Assembly: GCA_934045075.1 (NCBI GenBank)
Contig: OW203727.1
Span: forward strand, 17,544,861 to 17,608,860
Length of the DNA: 64,000 nucleotides
Direction: 5' to 3'
From: Yponomeuta sedellus
Lineage: Eukaryota; Arthropoda; Insecta; Lepidoptera; Yponomeutidae
Shown here: one piece after another, positions 30,631-41,539 of the stretch
How the letters are laid out: each line of letters starts with the position of its first letter
How positions within the stretch are numbered: the stretch's first letter is position 1
Notes under the pieces: generated by a model
Databases searched by the model: none
Told to the model about the DNA's origin: nothing
The model's input: the letters and a program-made list of their open reading frames with translations, nothing else
Program-made: the position numbers and the translations under genes

Positions 30631-31270
30631 TCACACTAATATTATAAAGTTTGTGAGTGTGTATGTTTGTGACTTCTTCACGTCCAAACGGCTGGAGCGA
30701 TTTTAATAAAATTTGGTATGGAGTTAGCTGATGATGATAGATAGATAGAATATTCTTTATTGTACACAGAAATTACAGTAACAGAAATTATATAAAAAAA
30801 TACAATACAAATGGCGGCCTTATTACTAAAAGCAATTTCTTCCAGGCAACCGTAGACGGTAATACCCGTAATAATAATAATAATAATTACGGTAATAACC
30901 GTAGATGATAATTGGCCTTTTTGGATCTACGTAATGAGATGATTTATACAGCGTCCAGTGGTATCCTCACTCACACTAAATGGGTTAAGGGACCACTTTG
31001 ACGCTGTAGTGCCTGGGACATGGTTTTATAGATGGTGTAGGCTTGCCCAGCATCTATACCATCCTGACAGCTTAGCCGGCCTAGCCCACAGGAAATACTT
31101 GTCAATACGTGCGGAGCAAACCAAGCCGCAAGTTAGCTGACAACGTAAATTAACACATAGGCTACGTTTTGCCGCGGGAAAATATCTTATTCTCGTGAGA
31201 AATTCGATAAGTCTTCGTTACTTTCGTCGAAAAAGTTGACAAAAGTAACGCCGCGGGGCACAGTTAGTTA
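30631..31270 (+). mobile_element. Non-autonomous Helitron interrupted by a LINE-J insertion
   Basis: 5' end A|TCACACTAATATTATAAAG, interior CGTCCAAACGGCTGGAGCGA, then interrupted at 30732-31130; it resumes CAACGTAAATTAACACATAG and ends GCCGCGGGGCACAGTTAG|T (a one-base variant of CTAG). Helitron-style termini and insertion between A and T are seen; no Rep/helicase is encoded. Confidence 0.75.
30732..31130 (-). mobile_element. LINE-J 3' UTR insertion with 10-bp target duplication
   Basis: Flanked by AGTTAGCTGA at 30722-30731 and 31131-31140, inside a Helitron. On the minus strand it ends in (TATC)n after GTACAATAAAGAATATTC. Contains GGCGGCCTTATTACTAAAAG and the GCGTCCAGTGGTATC block shared with 45166-45391. 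Includes an (AATAAT)n stretch near 30870. Confidence 0.85.
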
Positions 31271-31737
31271 ACAACAAACTCAGCATATTTGTAAATTAAA
31301 GTGAATAACCGATCGGAATTAATTGCATGAATTATTAGCACATTTACAAAAAGGGCAAAAAAGCGTATTACCTATTATGTTTAATCAGTGAACATTTCCA
31401 CTGCACAACTCAGCAATTTTAGAAACAAATTGTAAACCAAACGCCACTCTCAGACCCTGGGTGAACGTAGTATAAAGAAACACGCATTTCTCTTCTACAG
31501 CTGACGTTTCAGATGACACACTACTGTTACCACAGAATTTGTGATCTAGAATCATGCTTATAATCCTACGCAACAGGTCGCAACTAATAATATGAACTTT
31601 GTCTTACAAATCAAATGAAAAAATACTTGGAAAAAGACAATCTTAAATTAAATTTTCCTATAAACAATTCCGCTAATGTGGAAAGTGGTAGATATGTTCC
31701 AGAGATAACAAAGAAACAATTCCTTACTCTGTAAATC
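31271..31737. other. Unassigned
   Basis: No match or domain. Confidence 0.3.
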
Positions 31738-31880
31738 CAGGCATTTTTCGCAAAGCACGCTCAGCCGTTGGCGCCGGCTGTCATGCAATGGCAGTTGTTA
31801 AGCCATGTCAGACGCCTTATGGGTGGCTTGATAACTTCTGACAGTTTCTGACAGTAAGGCCCGCCGTCCTAACCTTCCGT
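31738..31880 (+). mobile_element. Family S internal fragment
   Basis: GCATTTTTCGCAAAGCACGC…GCCGGCTGTCATGCAATGGC…; TTTCTGACAG is locally duplicated (31840-31857). Confidence 0.7.
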
Positions 31881-31909
31881 ACAGTAGTTAAGTGCTAATA
31901 AAATAATTT

Positions 31910-32176
31910 GCTGCTGTGTGGTGTCGGCCTTGAGAATAGCACCAACCCAAATTCTTCCCGCGGGTGTCGAAAGGCGACTAAGGGACACAAACCGGGGGGT
32001 GGGCAGCAGCGCCCCCTGCAGTACAATTCCACCAAACAGCGATCCCCAACCCGCATGCCCAGCGTGGGGATCATGGGCATTACCCTCCAATGATGGCATA
32101 ACCTTGCGCTATGGCGCTCATTAGGGGAGGGCTATGTCCAGCAGTGGACTAATATAGCCTGAAGAAGAAGAAGAAG
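31910..32176 (+). mobile_element. Family R element, complete, with 10-bp target duplication
   Basis: 267 bp between AAAATAATTT at 31900-31909 and 32177-32186. 5' end GCTGCTGTGTGGTGTCGGCC; middle CCCGCGGGTGTCG, GGGGGTGGGCAGCAGCGCCC, ATGCCCAGCGTGGGGAT; 3' end GCGCTCATTAGGGGAGGGCT…AATATAGCCTGAAGAAGAAG. The last ~75 bp are almost identical to the RTE LINE 3' end. No coding capacity and no clear tRNA-type promoter. Confidence 0.85.
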
Positions 32177-32186
32177 AAAATAATTT

Positions 32187-32924
32187 TAAATGATAATTAA
32201 TTGAAGTAAATTGAGTAAGTAACAAACAAACATATATTTAGGCAATCTTGTTTTTTCCTAAACCAAGAGTAGTGGTCTTTCGGGGGAGGTGTAGTACAAT
32301 AAGTTTTACTTTATGTTAAGCCATTAATATAGTATAAGCTTAACATATAATATAAGCAAATATTATTTAAGTTCACTTTATACATTATACATGATCACAA
32401 CCACTAAGATGTGATTTCTATTCTCCAGCCAACTCCTGATAGCACAGACTAAGAATGAGAATAGATTAGAAATCGTTTATTAGCAAAACACAAAATAATT
32501 AATACAAATAGTAGACTGTTGTAAATTAATACAACACTGACTTAGTTACAATTTCAGAAAGAAAATACCCTATTTAAAACTACTTAAAGGGAAGCCAGGT
32601 GAACTGCGTCGGTAGCAGCACCCTACTGGCCGTTTTAATTATAGCTAACGAATCCGGACGGAGACTAACTTGGTTACCAAACGAACGGCGACTGAAACGG
32701 CACTTATTAGTTCGAGAATTTAAAATGTTTTTACTTAAACTGAATAAATGAATATGCATAAGAATGTGTAGTGTAAGACATGTAACCTAGTTTAAGCTAC
32801 TTATAAACATCAGTCCTTTGACATTATAGTCAGTCTTGATTGAGCACTACTCGTTTCATTCATCTCCCAGAATTCTCCACCCTACATGGCGACCCTACAT
32901 GGCGGTAAAGTATTCGACCTGAGA
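32187..32924. other. Unassigned AT-rich region
   Basis: No recognisable feature. Confidence 0.3.
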
Positions 32925-33165
32925 TTTTCGTACTAAGCCTCATAGTTTGGCCATTCTACGTAGTAAGCGGTGAGGTATGTTCAGACACTAGGGTTTGCTC
33001 ACGATGTTTTCCTTCACTTCAGCAAGTAGAAATGCTACACTATAACTTCACAAATGTACATAACTTCCCAAACAAAGTCATTGGTATATGTCGGGATTCG
33101 AACTCACGACCTCCCGATTAAGAAGCCAGCGTTCCACAGTTCCGGTACCACCAGCGTTGGATCAT
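32925..33165 (-). mobile_element. Family B SINE
   Basis: GTCGGGATTCGAACTCACGA head on the minus strand; body CACGATGTTTTCCTTCAC and AACAAAGTCATTGGTA. Confidence 0.75.
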
Positions 33166-33387
33166 GAATTTGTCGTAGACGAGAGATTTGAGAAGTCAGT
33201 TCGGAACAACATTTTTGTAATCAAACTATGTCACTTCGATAAGCAATGCTCGCACGCTATATTTGGCAGATCTCATCAGGAATCGGAAAGTATCTGCCAA
33301 AACGACTGGAATTAAGGTTTAATTCCGAAACTAAGTATACAACGTCCCAAATAGACCACTTCGAAGATTATGAATAAATACTCTGCA

Positions 33388-33665
33388 GTAGGTTCTAAAA
33401 ATAGCTATCACCATTATTGAATTTTATGATGATATTTTAAAAAAACGCAAAAAACGTATTACAAAAGAAGATTCTTGGCAACGTACCTAGTCAAGTACCT
33501 ACGTAGTTCAAAATATCTAAAAAAATACGAAAATCTTTAGCGGCAGAGTTTCCTATCGGATTGTTCTGGATTTCTTATCGGATTGAAATGTTTGTTGTAT
33601 ATTTAGGTCTTAGAATAAGTCCTAGGGTAATTGATATAGCAAAACGCGTCTGCGGGGTCAGCTAG
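33388..33665. repeat. Family N fragment and Helitron 3' remnant
   Basis: TAGGTTCTAAAAATAGCTAT (33388) matches family N; ACGCGTCTGCGGGGTCAGCTAG|T (33645-33665) is a Helitron-like 3' end. Confidence 0.45.
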
Positions 33666-33802
33666 TAATAAATATCATGTATAAAAATTGGGCAATTGGC
33701 ACTTCAAAACTACTGAACTAAAAGAATTGTAGGGCATTACAGAAAACTAAAGTGGTCTCAGTAGTATTTCTTAATGATTTGCGGTACTTATATCTACATA
33801 GT

Positions 33803-34448
33803 TATATATTAAACGGGTCTAATTGCAAATAAACGTCGGGACATAAGGTAATTAAGTTTTGCCCGATAATATATCTCAATAATCAGAAAAAATGTGAAAA
33901 TGGACTATTAATTATTTGCTCATAATTACCTAGGTACCTACTTAGCCACATTTTCATCTAAGTGCATCTATTATTTATATTATTTAATTTTTATCTCATG
34001 GAGTTTATTTGTTTTTTGTTTAATTTGTTTTTTTTTTATAAATAGTATAAGTATACATAGATGCTTGTGTATTGTTTTGTATCTTTTTAAGTAACAAGAG
34101 ATCGTCTTAATGAATTTTATGTATTCTACTCTTATCGCATACTAAGCTCTTATCTAGCGGTAAGGAAAGCTTCGGAATTAACAAATTTTAATAAGCTAAG
34201 TCGTTGACTGTATTTAAGTGCTTGTTTTTGTTTCTGTTTTTCCTCCTTTATGCAATAAATTAAAATAAATAAAAATATTCGCAATTAGCCAGCCCTGAAT
34301 TAGGTAAGAAAAAAAATTTACGCCAACAATATATCATTATTGAATTAACCATCTGCTTTTTTTCACTTAAGGAGAATTATTTATTAGGTAAAACGTAATT
34401 ACCTTATTTCCCGACGTTTAATTGTGATTAGACCCATTTAATATATGA
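33803..34448. repeat. Inverted repeat pair ~645 bp across
   Basis: ATATATTAAACGGGTCTAAT…CGTCGGGACATAAGGTAATT (33803-33861) is mirrored at 34386-34448 with a few mismatches. A third partial occurrence is at 55345-55378. The interior is AT-rich and non-coding and includes GCAATAAATT at 34253. May be a DNA element or two inverted LINE ends. Confidence 0.55.
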
Positions 34449-34497
34449 CCATGTCTCATTCATCACAAAAAACGTGAAAATTGACTATTCCCAAGTA

Positions 34498-34980
34498 TTT
34501 TTAAAAACCTATTTAGAGGCTAAAAATTCCACTCATGCCGGGATTTGAACCCGCGACCTCTGTCTATCCGTGCCAACTGAGCTAATGGGCGACTCACCAG
34601 TATCAGTGAAATTTCGAACCCCTTTACATTATTCTCTGTATTACGTACGTACAGGCAGCGACATCTGGCTTAAGTAAATTGCATCACTTACAGCTCCGAC
34701 TACCTACTTTGCAGTTAGGTTTTTACATCGGAATGATATCACTGTACCCACATGATTATACTATTTCGCTGCCTGTACGTAATACAGAGAATAGTGTAAA
34801 GAGGTTCGAAATTTCACTGATGCCGGTGAGTCTCCCATTAGCTCAGTTGGAAAGAGCGCTGGCACGGATAGCCAGAGGTCGCGGGTTCGAATCCCGGCAT
34901 TGGTGGAATTTTTAGCCTCTATATAGGTTTTTAAAAATTGTCCTTAGCACGGGTTAGTGCATTAAAAATTAAAATAAAAA
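34498..34980. mobile_element. Family F SINE, inverted pair with 94-bp spacer, perfect 12-bp target duplication
   Basis: Flanked by TATTCCCAAGTA at 34486-34497 and 34981-34992. Left half is an inverted F copy (from TTTTTAAAAACC to about 34672), the centre is ~94 bp of other sequence, and the right half is a direct F copy (34767-34980) with the long tail GTCCTTAGCACGGGTTAGTG. Because one target duplication encloses both halves they arrived as one event. tRNA-like boxes are intact in the right half. Confidence 0.9.
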
Positions 34981-34992
34981 TATTCCCAAGTA

Positions 34993-35440
34993 GCCAGCCC
35001 TGAAATCGGTAAGAAAAAAAATCGCGCTAACAATATAGCTATAGTTATTGCACGAAACATCTGCTCATTTTTCACGTAAAGAGAACAAGTCTATTTTGAA
35101 ATAACACTATTATCATCAAAAGATTAATGCCATTCTATTCCACAAGCACAAACAGTCACACGTGCAGAAATTCCTTCAGTCACAATGTAGCAACAACATC
35201 TTTGATGAACTCCTATACGTTTTAATGTTCATAGTTTACTGCGCTCTAAAAGCGTAATGATCAATCTATTACAGGACAAACTAGTTAGGTACGAAACGCA
35301 AACTTTTGGAGGCGAGAAATACAAAATATGTACAAAGAACCTTACTGCCACAAATTTAAAGTCGCTTTAAGACAATGGAAATCATAAAGGCTTTACCACA
35401 AACCTTACTATTTTGCACACTGAACAAAATTGTTTTACTG
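34993..35440. other. Unassigned
   Basis: AT-rich, no match. Confidence 0.3.
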
Positions 35441-35449
35441 CAATTTAAT

Positions 35450-35694
35450 AACTTCATGAAGGAAAACATCGTGAGGAAATCTCAGTGTCTGAGGTGTGTT
35501 AATCCCTCAACGCGTGAAATTCCCAATCCGCGGTGGGCACGCGAGGTAATTTATCCCATGCTCTCTGTTCTTGAGTAGAGGTGTATGAAATGTGACAACT
35601 CAGGCAACTGAGCGCCTTACGTGGTCAAATACCTCAGCGCTTGACATTGCCAATCCGCGGTGGGCACCCGTGGTAATTAAGCCCGTAAATTCCA
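35450..35694 (+). mobile_element. Family B SINE, partly duplicated
   Basis: GAAGGAAAACATCGTGAGGA…CAATCCGCGGTGGGCAC occurs at 35458-35540 and its 3' part again at 35620-35670. Confidence 0.65.
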
Positions 35695-35797
35695 TATCAA
35701 CCGTTTGTATGTCCCCATTTCTGAGGCATGGGTCTCTTCCTGTATTGCAGGAAGGTTAGGCCATACTCCACCACGGGGGCCAAGTCCGGGTTGGTAC
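35695..35797 (-). mobile_element. Family S 3' fragment
   Basis: ATATCAACCGTTTGTATGTC…CTGTATTGCAGGAAGGTTAG…CGGGGGCCAAGTCCGGGTTG. Confidence 0.75.
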
Positions 35798-36491
35798 ATA
35801 TATACAGCAAAAATGATCTCTAAATAAATAACTCTCTATAACCTCTTGACTTAATATTAGCTAGTTGAAGTGACATGACCTAAGCGGTGAGTCTCTAAAG
35901 TGCATAGTTGTTCAATAGAATCATAATAGTCCGGTAATGTTCGTTTCATTCACACTATCCGTAGTCTAGTAACCAATCGCATTGCAATGGTATAACCCGT
36001 GCTACTTAACTCGCCGCCTTTCACGATTCGATCTTCTTCGCGAGAGATGCCTATTTAATTTGCGCGGGTTATACCCCTGGAATGACATTGCACTGCTATT
36101 GCTTTGTAGACTACCAAATTGAGGCAAATAACAACCACTATCGTGCTTATATAATTCTATTGACAAACTATGTAAGTATTAGACTCTAGGGCCTGGTCAC
36201 GTGTGCCGAAGAACCGATAGGCGATCGGGTACGATACGAAGATCCACGAAGACCACAAACGCAGACGTCCGCGAGCTCGATGAACCGACGGTCTGAGCTA
36301 TTACTGGCCATACCTCTCTGTCCTTGGACATCCTCATGTGGCTAGATGCCGAGAAGATACCCCTGCTTAGCTCGATATACTACAAAAGTTTGGGTAGTGT
36401 CAAACAAGTAGTGTCAAATAAAAATGTATTTTGGTGATTACTGACAAAGGATACGCGGGACCGAAATTAAACTTTGCTATACGTTAAGAGT
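35798..36491. other. Unassigned, with a GC-balanced block at 36180-36400
   Basis: The block (GGGCCTGGTCACGTGTGCCG…) matches nothing else here and shows no ORF; it may be host sequence or the edge of a DNA element. Confidence 0.3.
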
Positions 36492-36502
36492 ACACAAATA
36501 GA

Positions 36503-36876
36503 AGCGCTCGTGGCCTAGGCGAACCCAGTGATTGGAATCAATCACTTGAGTTAAGCAAGAACAGGCATGGTCAGGTACAGGATGGATGACCGTCCCGTGA
36601 CTACTGCTAGTGGCATTTTTCCGGGCGCTTCCGTGCTTCGCAAGGCACGTTAAGCCGTTGGTGCCGGCTGTCATATAATGGCAGTTGTTAAGCCATGTCA
36701 GAGGCCTTATGGGCGGCTAGATAACTTCTGACAGTAAGGCCAGCCACTGTCTTACATTCCTCCGCCAACCCGGACTTGGCCCCCGTGGTGGAGTATGGCC
36801 TAACCTTCCTGCGATGCAGGAAGAGACCCGTGCTCCAACAGTGGGGACATACAAGGGTTGATAACGAACGATAACG
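36503..36876 (+). mobile_element. Family S full-length copy with 11-bp target duplication
   Basis: 374 bp between ACACAAATAGA at 36492-36502 and 36877-36887. Head AGCGCTCGTGGCCTAGGCG, 5S-like block with GTACAGGATGGATGACCG, ends GGGTTGATAACGAACGATAACG (tail repeat). Confidence 0.85.
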
Positions 36877-36887
36877 ACACAAATAGA

Positions 36888-37080
36888 GGTTTCGTCGCGG
36901 TGAAAAGTGAGAATAACGAAATAAAAAATATATTGCCTTATAAGACTTTACATAGAAACCATTCGCAGGCTATAGTTTATTTTTAAATAAGTTTTTTTAC
37001 TGTACGATTTGTGTATCTCCTCAATGTCATATGTAAATAATGATAGCCTCCTCCTTTTTGGAAGTCGGTTAAAAACAAAA
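36888..37080. other. Unassigned
   Basis: AT-rich spacer. Confidence 0.25.
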
Positions 37081-37089
37081 CGAAGTTTG

Positions 37090-37125
37090 ATCCTCAAGGA
37101 GTAATGGAAATTACTCCTTGAGGAT
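37090..37125. repeat. Hairpin, 16-bp perfect stem
   Basis: ATCCTCAAGGAGTAAT, loop GGAA, exact complement; beside a decayed family B fragment (37130-37310). Confidence 0.9.
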
Positions 37126-37129
37126 GAGG

Positions 37130-37310
37130 ACTAAGGTTTCCCCATAACGTTTTCCTTCACTGTTAGCAATAGTAACCATTTGGTTACGTAAAGAATTAAA
37201 GAATTTACATTCTGTGAATCGTGAATGTCAATGTATAATGTAAGCTCTTGCCTTCGGGCTGTAGTGTAGTGCTACTATCATAACTTAGAAAACAAAGTAA
37301 AATGTAAGTG
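37130..37310 (-). mobile_element. Family B SINE remnant
   Basis: CCATAACGTTTTCCTTCACT and AACTTAGAAAACAAAGT match B, with the middle replaced. Confidence 0.45.
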
Positions 37311-37796
37311 GGTACGTACAGTGCTACACAAGAAATAAGTCTCGCGGATGTACCTGCGCAGATGACCAAATTTTGGATGTGCGGCAAGTTGATCGACCAA
37401 TCAGATGGTTTCATTTTATGGCATTCCGCGCGCCTTTGTTGCTATTGGTTGATTCAATGTCATCGATGCAGGTGACTATTAGTCTGGCATTATTAGCGTG
37501 AGCGAAATAGGTAGCGCTACTGCGGCAATCAATTCTGCACCTTAACCGTATCGGTTAAAGATCATGTTGAATGTACTTATAGCTTCGGGCACTTTCGTTA
37601 CACTTCTTCCTTTTATGATGTGTAGTACTGTACCTTATTACCTACCTATGCAATATCTAGTAAACTAGTGCTAGTGTTATACGTCACATCAACATAAAGT
37701 CAAGTTCATAATAATGAAAAATAAGTACATCGCCATAATATCCAACAAATAACTTGAACAAATGACTTTAACTTCGCATGAATGTATTTCGGCTCT

Positions 37797-37842
37797 GTCG
37801 CATCCTGTGCGAAGAGGGCGACCTCTTCGCACAGGATGCGAC
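37797..37842. repeat. Hairpin, 20-bp perfect stem
   Basis: GTCGCATCCTGTGCGAAGAG, loop GGCGAC, exact complement. Confidence 0.92.
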
Positions 37843-38069
37843 ATTGGACTTTAGTTTAGCCACACTTAAAACTTTATTGAAAAAAAAAAGTTCTTACATA
37901 TCCATCGGCAGCTCATTTCGCCTGCCTGTTTTTTGTTCACGTTGTCTGTCGGGAATTATACCTGGCATACCATCTGCATAAATTACACAAAATAATTTAC
38001 GTAAGTTATGTCTGTGTTTACGCAAAGCCTGGCCCAGGCGGAAATTCAAATTACTCGGTAACTAGTTTG

Positions 38070-38394
38070 ATATCAACCCTTGTAAGTCCTCACTGTCGGG
38101 GCACGGCTCTCGTCCTGCATTGCAGGAAGGTTACGTCATACTCCACCACGGGGCCAAGTCCGGATAGGTGGAGACTTGTAAGACCAGTGGTTAATCTTAC
38201 TGTCAGAAATGTTCAAGCCGCCCTGAGGCATCTGGCTTAATGCCTGCCATCTATCGACGGCATCCGGCACCAACTGCTTAACGTGCCTCGCGAAGCACTG
38301 AACTGCTCGGAAAATGCCACTAGCGTTAGTCATAGATGGTCACCCATCATGCTCTGAACCCGCCCTGTGTTGCTTAACCTTCGATCGATCGATT
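38070..38394 (-). mobile_element. Family S copy
   Basis: TATCAACCCTTGTAAGTCCT…GCATTGCAGGAAGGTTACGT…CGAAGCACTGAACTGCTCGG, and the 5S-like end at ~38335-38390. Confidence 0.75.
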
Positions 38395-38439
38395 CCTCGT
38401 AGCCCCGTGAATGTTTGTGACTCTTTACTAGCTAAGTAA

Positions 38440-38500
38440 ACATTGTTTACTTGTTTTTACTTGTGTGTACAATAAAGAGTTGTAATCTTATCTAATCTAA
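38440..38500 (+). mobile_element. LINE 3' end, (AATCT)n tail
   Basis: TGTGTACAATAAAGAGTTGT followed by AATCTTATCTAATCTAA. Confidence 0.5.
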
Positions 38501-38514
38501 TTCAATAATAATAT

Positions 38515-38756
38515 GTTTTTTTAATATATTTAGAGGCTAAGAATTCCACCTATGCCGGGATTCGAACCCGCGACCTCTGGTTATCCGTTCCAGCGCTCTT
38601 TCCAACTGAGCTAATGGGCGACGCACCGGCATCAGTGAAATTTCGAACCTCTTTACACTATTCTCTGTATAACGTATACCTTTAGCCTCTAAATATGTTT
38701 TTAAAAAAAATGTCCTTAGCACGGGTTATTGCATTAAAAATAAAAATAGTATAATT
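38515..38756. mobile_element. Family F SINE with 5' inversion, 11-bp target duplication
   Basis: AATAATAATAT at 38504-38514 and 38757-38767. From the left: a complete inverted F copy up to its 5' end (…CTCTGTATAACGTATACC), then directly the 3' part in plus orientation (TTTAGCCTCTAAATATGTTT…) with the long tail. Only ~30 bp are present twice, as expected of a twin-priming product. Confidence 0.85.
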
Positions 38757-38770
38757 AATAATAATATATC

Positions 38771-38816
38771 CTGGTCTAAAATAGGATACGCTGTGACATA
38801 TCCTATTTTAGACCAG
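38771..38816. repeat. Hairpin, 18-bp perfect stem
   Basis: CTGGTCTAAAATAGGATA, 10-nt loop, exact complement; immediately after the F insertion's duplication. Confidence 0.9.
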
Positions 38817-39075
38817 AACAAGTTATTGTGTTGTGTGAAAGCTCTTATTATTACTGAATTAGATTAGATAAGATTAGAAATCTTTCCCGGTTACCATAGT
38901 AACCGGGCAATGACATCACAAACATGGAAAAACACCCAGTCTGAGGCTTTTTATACTAATTTGCTCTGGCTGACTACTAAAGGTTCTGATTCGAGTTGGC
39001 ATCGAATTATTTATGAAAAGTGCCCTTAAAGAAAGACAAACTAGGAAAGTCAGAGTCAAAAGAATTGTATTCACT

Positions 39076-39135
39076 ATGCCGGCAGTTTTTCGCAGATCGT
39101 CATCTCACCTGGTCGGAGGGCGTCCCACACTACGT
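39076..39135 (-). mobile_element. RTE LINE fragment
   Basis: GCCGGCAGTTTTTCGCAGAT…CACCTGGTCGGAGGGCGTCC. Confidence 0.7.
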
Positions 39136-39569
39136 TACATAACATTACATAACTTTGCAAAATAGTGAAGAAAAGTTATATACAGAGCAGGGAGTAGTAT
39201 TACACTCGTGTGCTTTCTGCGAAAACCGAAACCTAATCTAGAGCCCGAGGTATATTCTAAAGGCTAACCGACTGTATTTAGCGTATTTGATAGCTATTAT
39301 GGCACGTTGATTTTACTATGGCTATCAAACCACCCAAAATTCACGAAGTACACACACAGTGACACACATACATACACACCGACCGATTTGAACCCTCTAT
39401 GACCCCCTTTGTCCTCAAAGCTAGTTCTAAAGATTAACTTATCTAAGTATGCTCATAAACTTGGGAATGTAATCAACAGCATATTATGACTAAAGAGGGT
39501 TGCATTCTGATGAAGTTTAATAGATGCCATTGTTACACCAGTACTAGACAGTATAATTATGTATAGATA
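39136..39569. other. Unassigned
   Basis: Contains a CACACA-rich stretch at 39350-39380; otherwise no feature. Confidence 0.3.
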
Positions 39570-39578
39570 GATAGATAT

Positions 39579-39839
39579 TGCTGTGTGGTGTCGGCCTAGA
39601 GAATAGCACCAACCCAAATTCTTCCCGCGGGTGTCGTAAAAGGCGACTAAGGGACTCAAACAGGGGGGTGGGCAGCAGCGCCCCCTGCAGTACAAATTCA
39701 CCAAACTGCGATCCCAACCCGCATGCCCAGCGTGGGGATTATGGGCATTACCCCCCAACGATGGCACAACCTTGCGCTATGGCGCTCATTAGGGGAGGGC
39801 TATATGTCCAGCAGTGGACTTATATAGCCTGAAGAAGAA
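39579..39839 (+). mobile_element. Family R element, complete, 9-bp target duplication
   Basis: GATAGATAT at 39570-39578 and 39840-39848. Same order as 31910-32176; ends TATATAGCCTGAAGAAGAAG. Confidence 0.82.
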
Positions 39840-40189
39840 GATAGATATAGAATACACTTATTTGTTCATAAATATGGAATAATATTAAAGCGCTAATTAC
39901 TTCACAGACATCACTTTTAGTAATAAGGCTGCTGTCTGTATTATTAGAATAAGAAATATTAAGATGCTTAGGGGCGCTAACTAGCGCCACCAATGGAAAA
40001 ACAATCATAACTTGTTTTATGCCACACCTGGCCATAAAGTGTAGACATAAAAAGATGTACACAACACGGGAGGTAATAAAGAAAGCTCTCGATCGCATAT
40101 TGTCGTCCCTCGCTTGCAGCTCGGGCCGCAAACTTCTGCGATCTCGGCCTTTCTTTGTATTACCACCCTAGTTTTGTAATGTACTATTA

Positions 40190-40385
40190 AAAACCTATTT
40201 AGACTCTAAAAATTTCACCCATGCCGGGATTCGAACCCGCAACCTCTGGCTATCCGTGCCAGGCACGGATACGGTTAGCCAGAGGTTGCGGGTTCGAATC
40301 CCGGCATGGGTGAAATTTTTAGCCTCTAAATAGGTTTTTAAATTTGTCCTTAGCACGGGTTAGTGCATTAAAAATAAAAATAGTA
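40190..40385. mobile_element. Family F SINE, palindromic, 13-bp target duplication
   Basis: TAATGTACTATTA at 40177-40189 and 40386-40398. Arms 40190-40260 (inverted) and 40262-40385 (direct) turn around on one base (A at 40261) inside GTGCC-A-GGCAC. The right arm has a 5-bp insertion (ACGGT); only the right arm has the long 3' tail. Confidence 0.9.
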
Positions 40386-40499
40386 TAATGTACTATTATA
40401 ATACGGTTTTTCAAAACAAACATGAGAAATCTTAATACCTGTGGTAACAATTTTTAGAACATATGCCTAGCCTAGAATGTAGTATAAATATCCTACCGA

Positions 40500-40715
40500 C
40501 TTAAATCGATTTCCGCTATAAACGGCCATTTTGGCGGAAACCAATTAAAGTCCTAGATTGTTGATCCTAGGTTCTAGACTGTAGGTTCTATATATAGTTA
40601 GGTATCACAGTTCTTAAGATTTCTCATTTTCACTTTTAGATAAAAACGAAATATAAAACAAGTTAGATTTTTAATATTATGATATATATTTAGCGCCCCC
40701 TTAAGAAAAGTTTCC
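40500..40715 (+). repeat. Family N repeat
   Basis: TTTGGCGGAAACCAATTAAAG, GTAGGTTCTATATATAGTTA, ATCACAGTTCTTAAGATTTC as at 24690. Confidence 0.6.
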
Positions 40716-41089
40716 ATTTTTATGTGCAATAAACTGTTCTTTCTCTATCACTAATAACATGATTAACAAAAAGAGGGTTTGTTTTCTAATAACACAGATT
40801 AAGTTTATTTTTTTAATTTAACATGGTTGTTTTCATACAGCCAAAAAAAATTAATGTAGTCTGCATCCTACATCATGCGTTTAAGGGTTAAGAGATTGTA
40901 CTTACCATTTTTGCAAATACGATTTCTAAGATAGTTTTTTAAGTTACCTATGATTTTTTTATTGGCTCTAGTTAGATCACTGGATCACTTTCGTTAATAG
41001 AAAAATTTCTATTTTTATATCATAATTTAATATCTTATTATATTATCTTATTGCATTATAATATAATTATACTTTCCTTTAGCAACTTT

Positions 41090-41216
41090 CCATCGTAAGG
41101 TTGTCTGGAAGAATTGCTTTTAGCAATAAGGCCGCCAATTGTACTATGTATATTTGTAATCATTTTCTATTTGTGGTTTTTCCAGTGTACAATAAAAAAT
41201 ATTCTTATCTTATCTT
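41090..41216 (+). mobile_element. LINE-J-like 3' end
   Basis: GGTTGTCTGGAAGAATTGCT, TTTAGCAATAAGGCCGCCAA, CAGTGTACAATAAAAAATAT, then TTATCTTATCTTA. Confidence 0.7.
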
Positions 41217-41539
41217 AATATTAATAAAATATTAATGAAATTATACAAACGATTTCTACATGTTAAATCTAAACCAAAACGGCTTATTATTAGTATGCCT
41301 ATTGGTAAAAATTGGTGAAAAACAAATGTATTTTTTTCTTTGTAGCGCTAGTGTAAGCCCCTTAAGGATTAATTACTTAATCTTAGTTAATCGTGCCTTA
41401 CTAAGTTAATTTAATGATTGATGAGGGATTATCCCTAAGTAACATGTGTTGGTGGCTTACGACGGATTTACACAACCATTTAATTTAATGCTTTCAAGTA
41501 CAGCAGACAGAAAATCAAGCACAACACGCAGATACGCCA
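41217..41539. other. Unassigned
   Basis: AT-rich, no feature. Confidence 0.3.
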
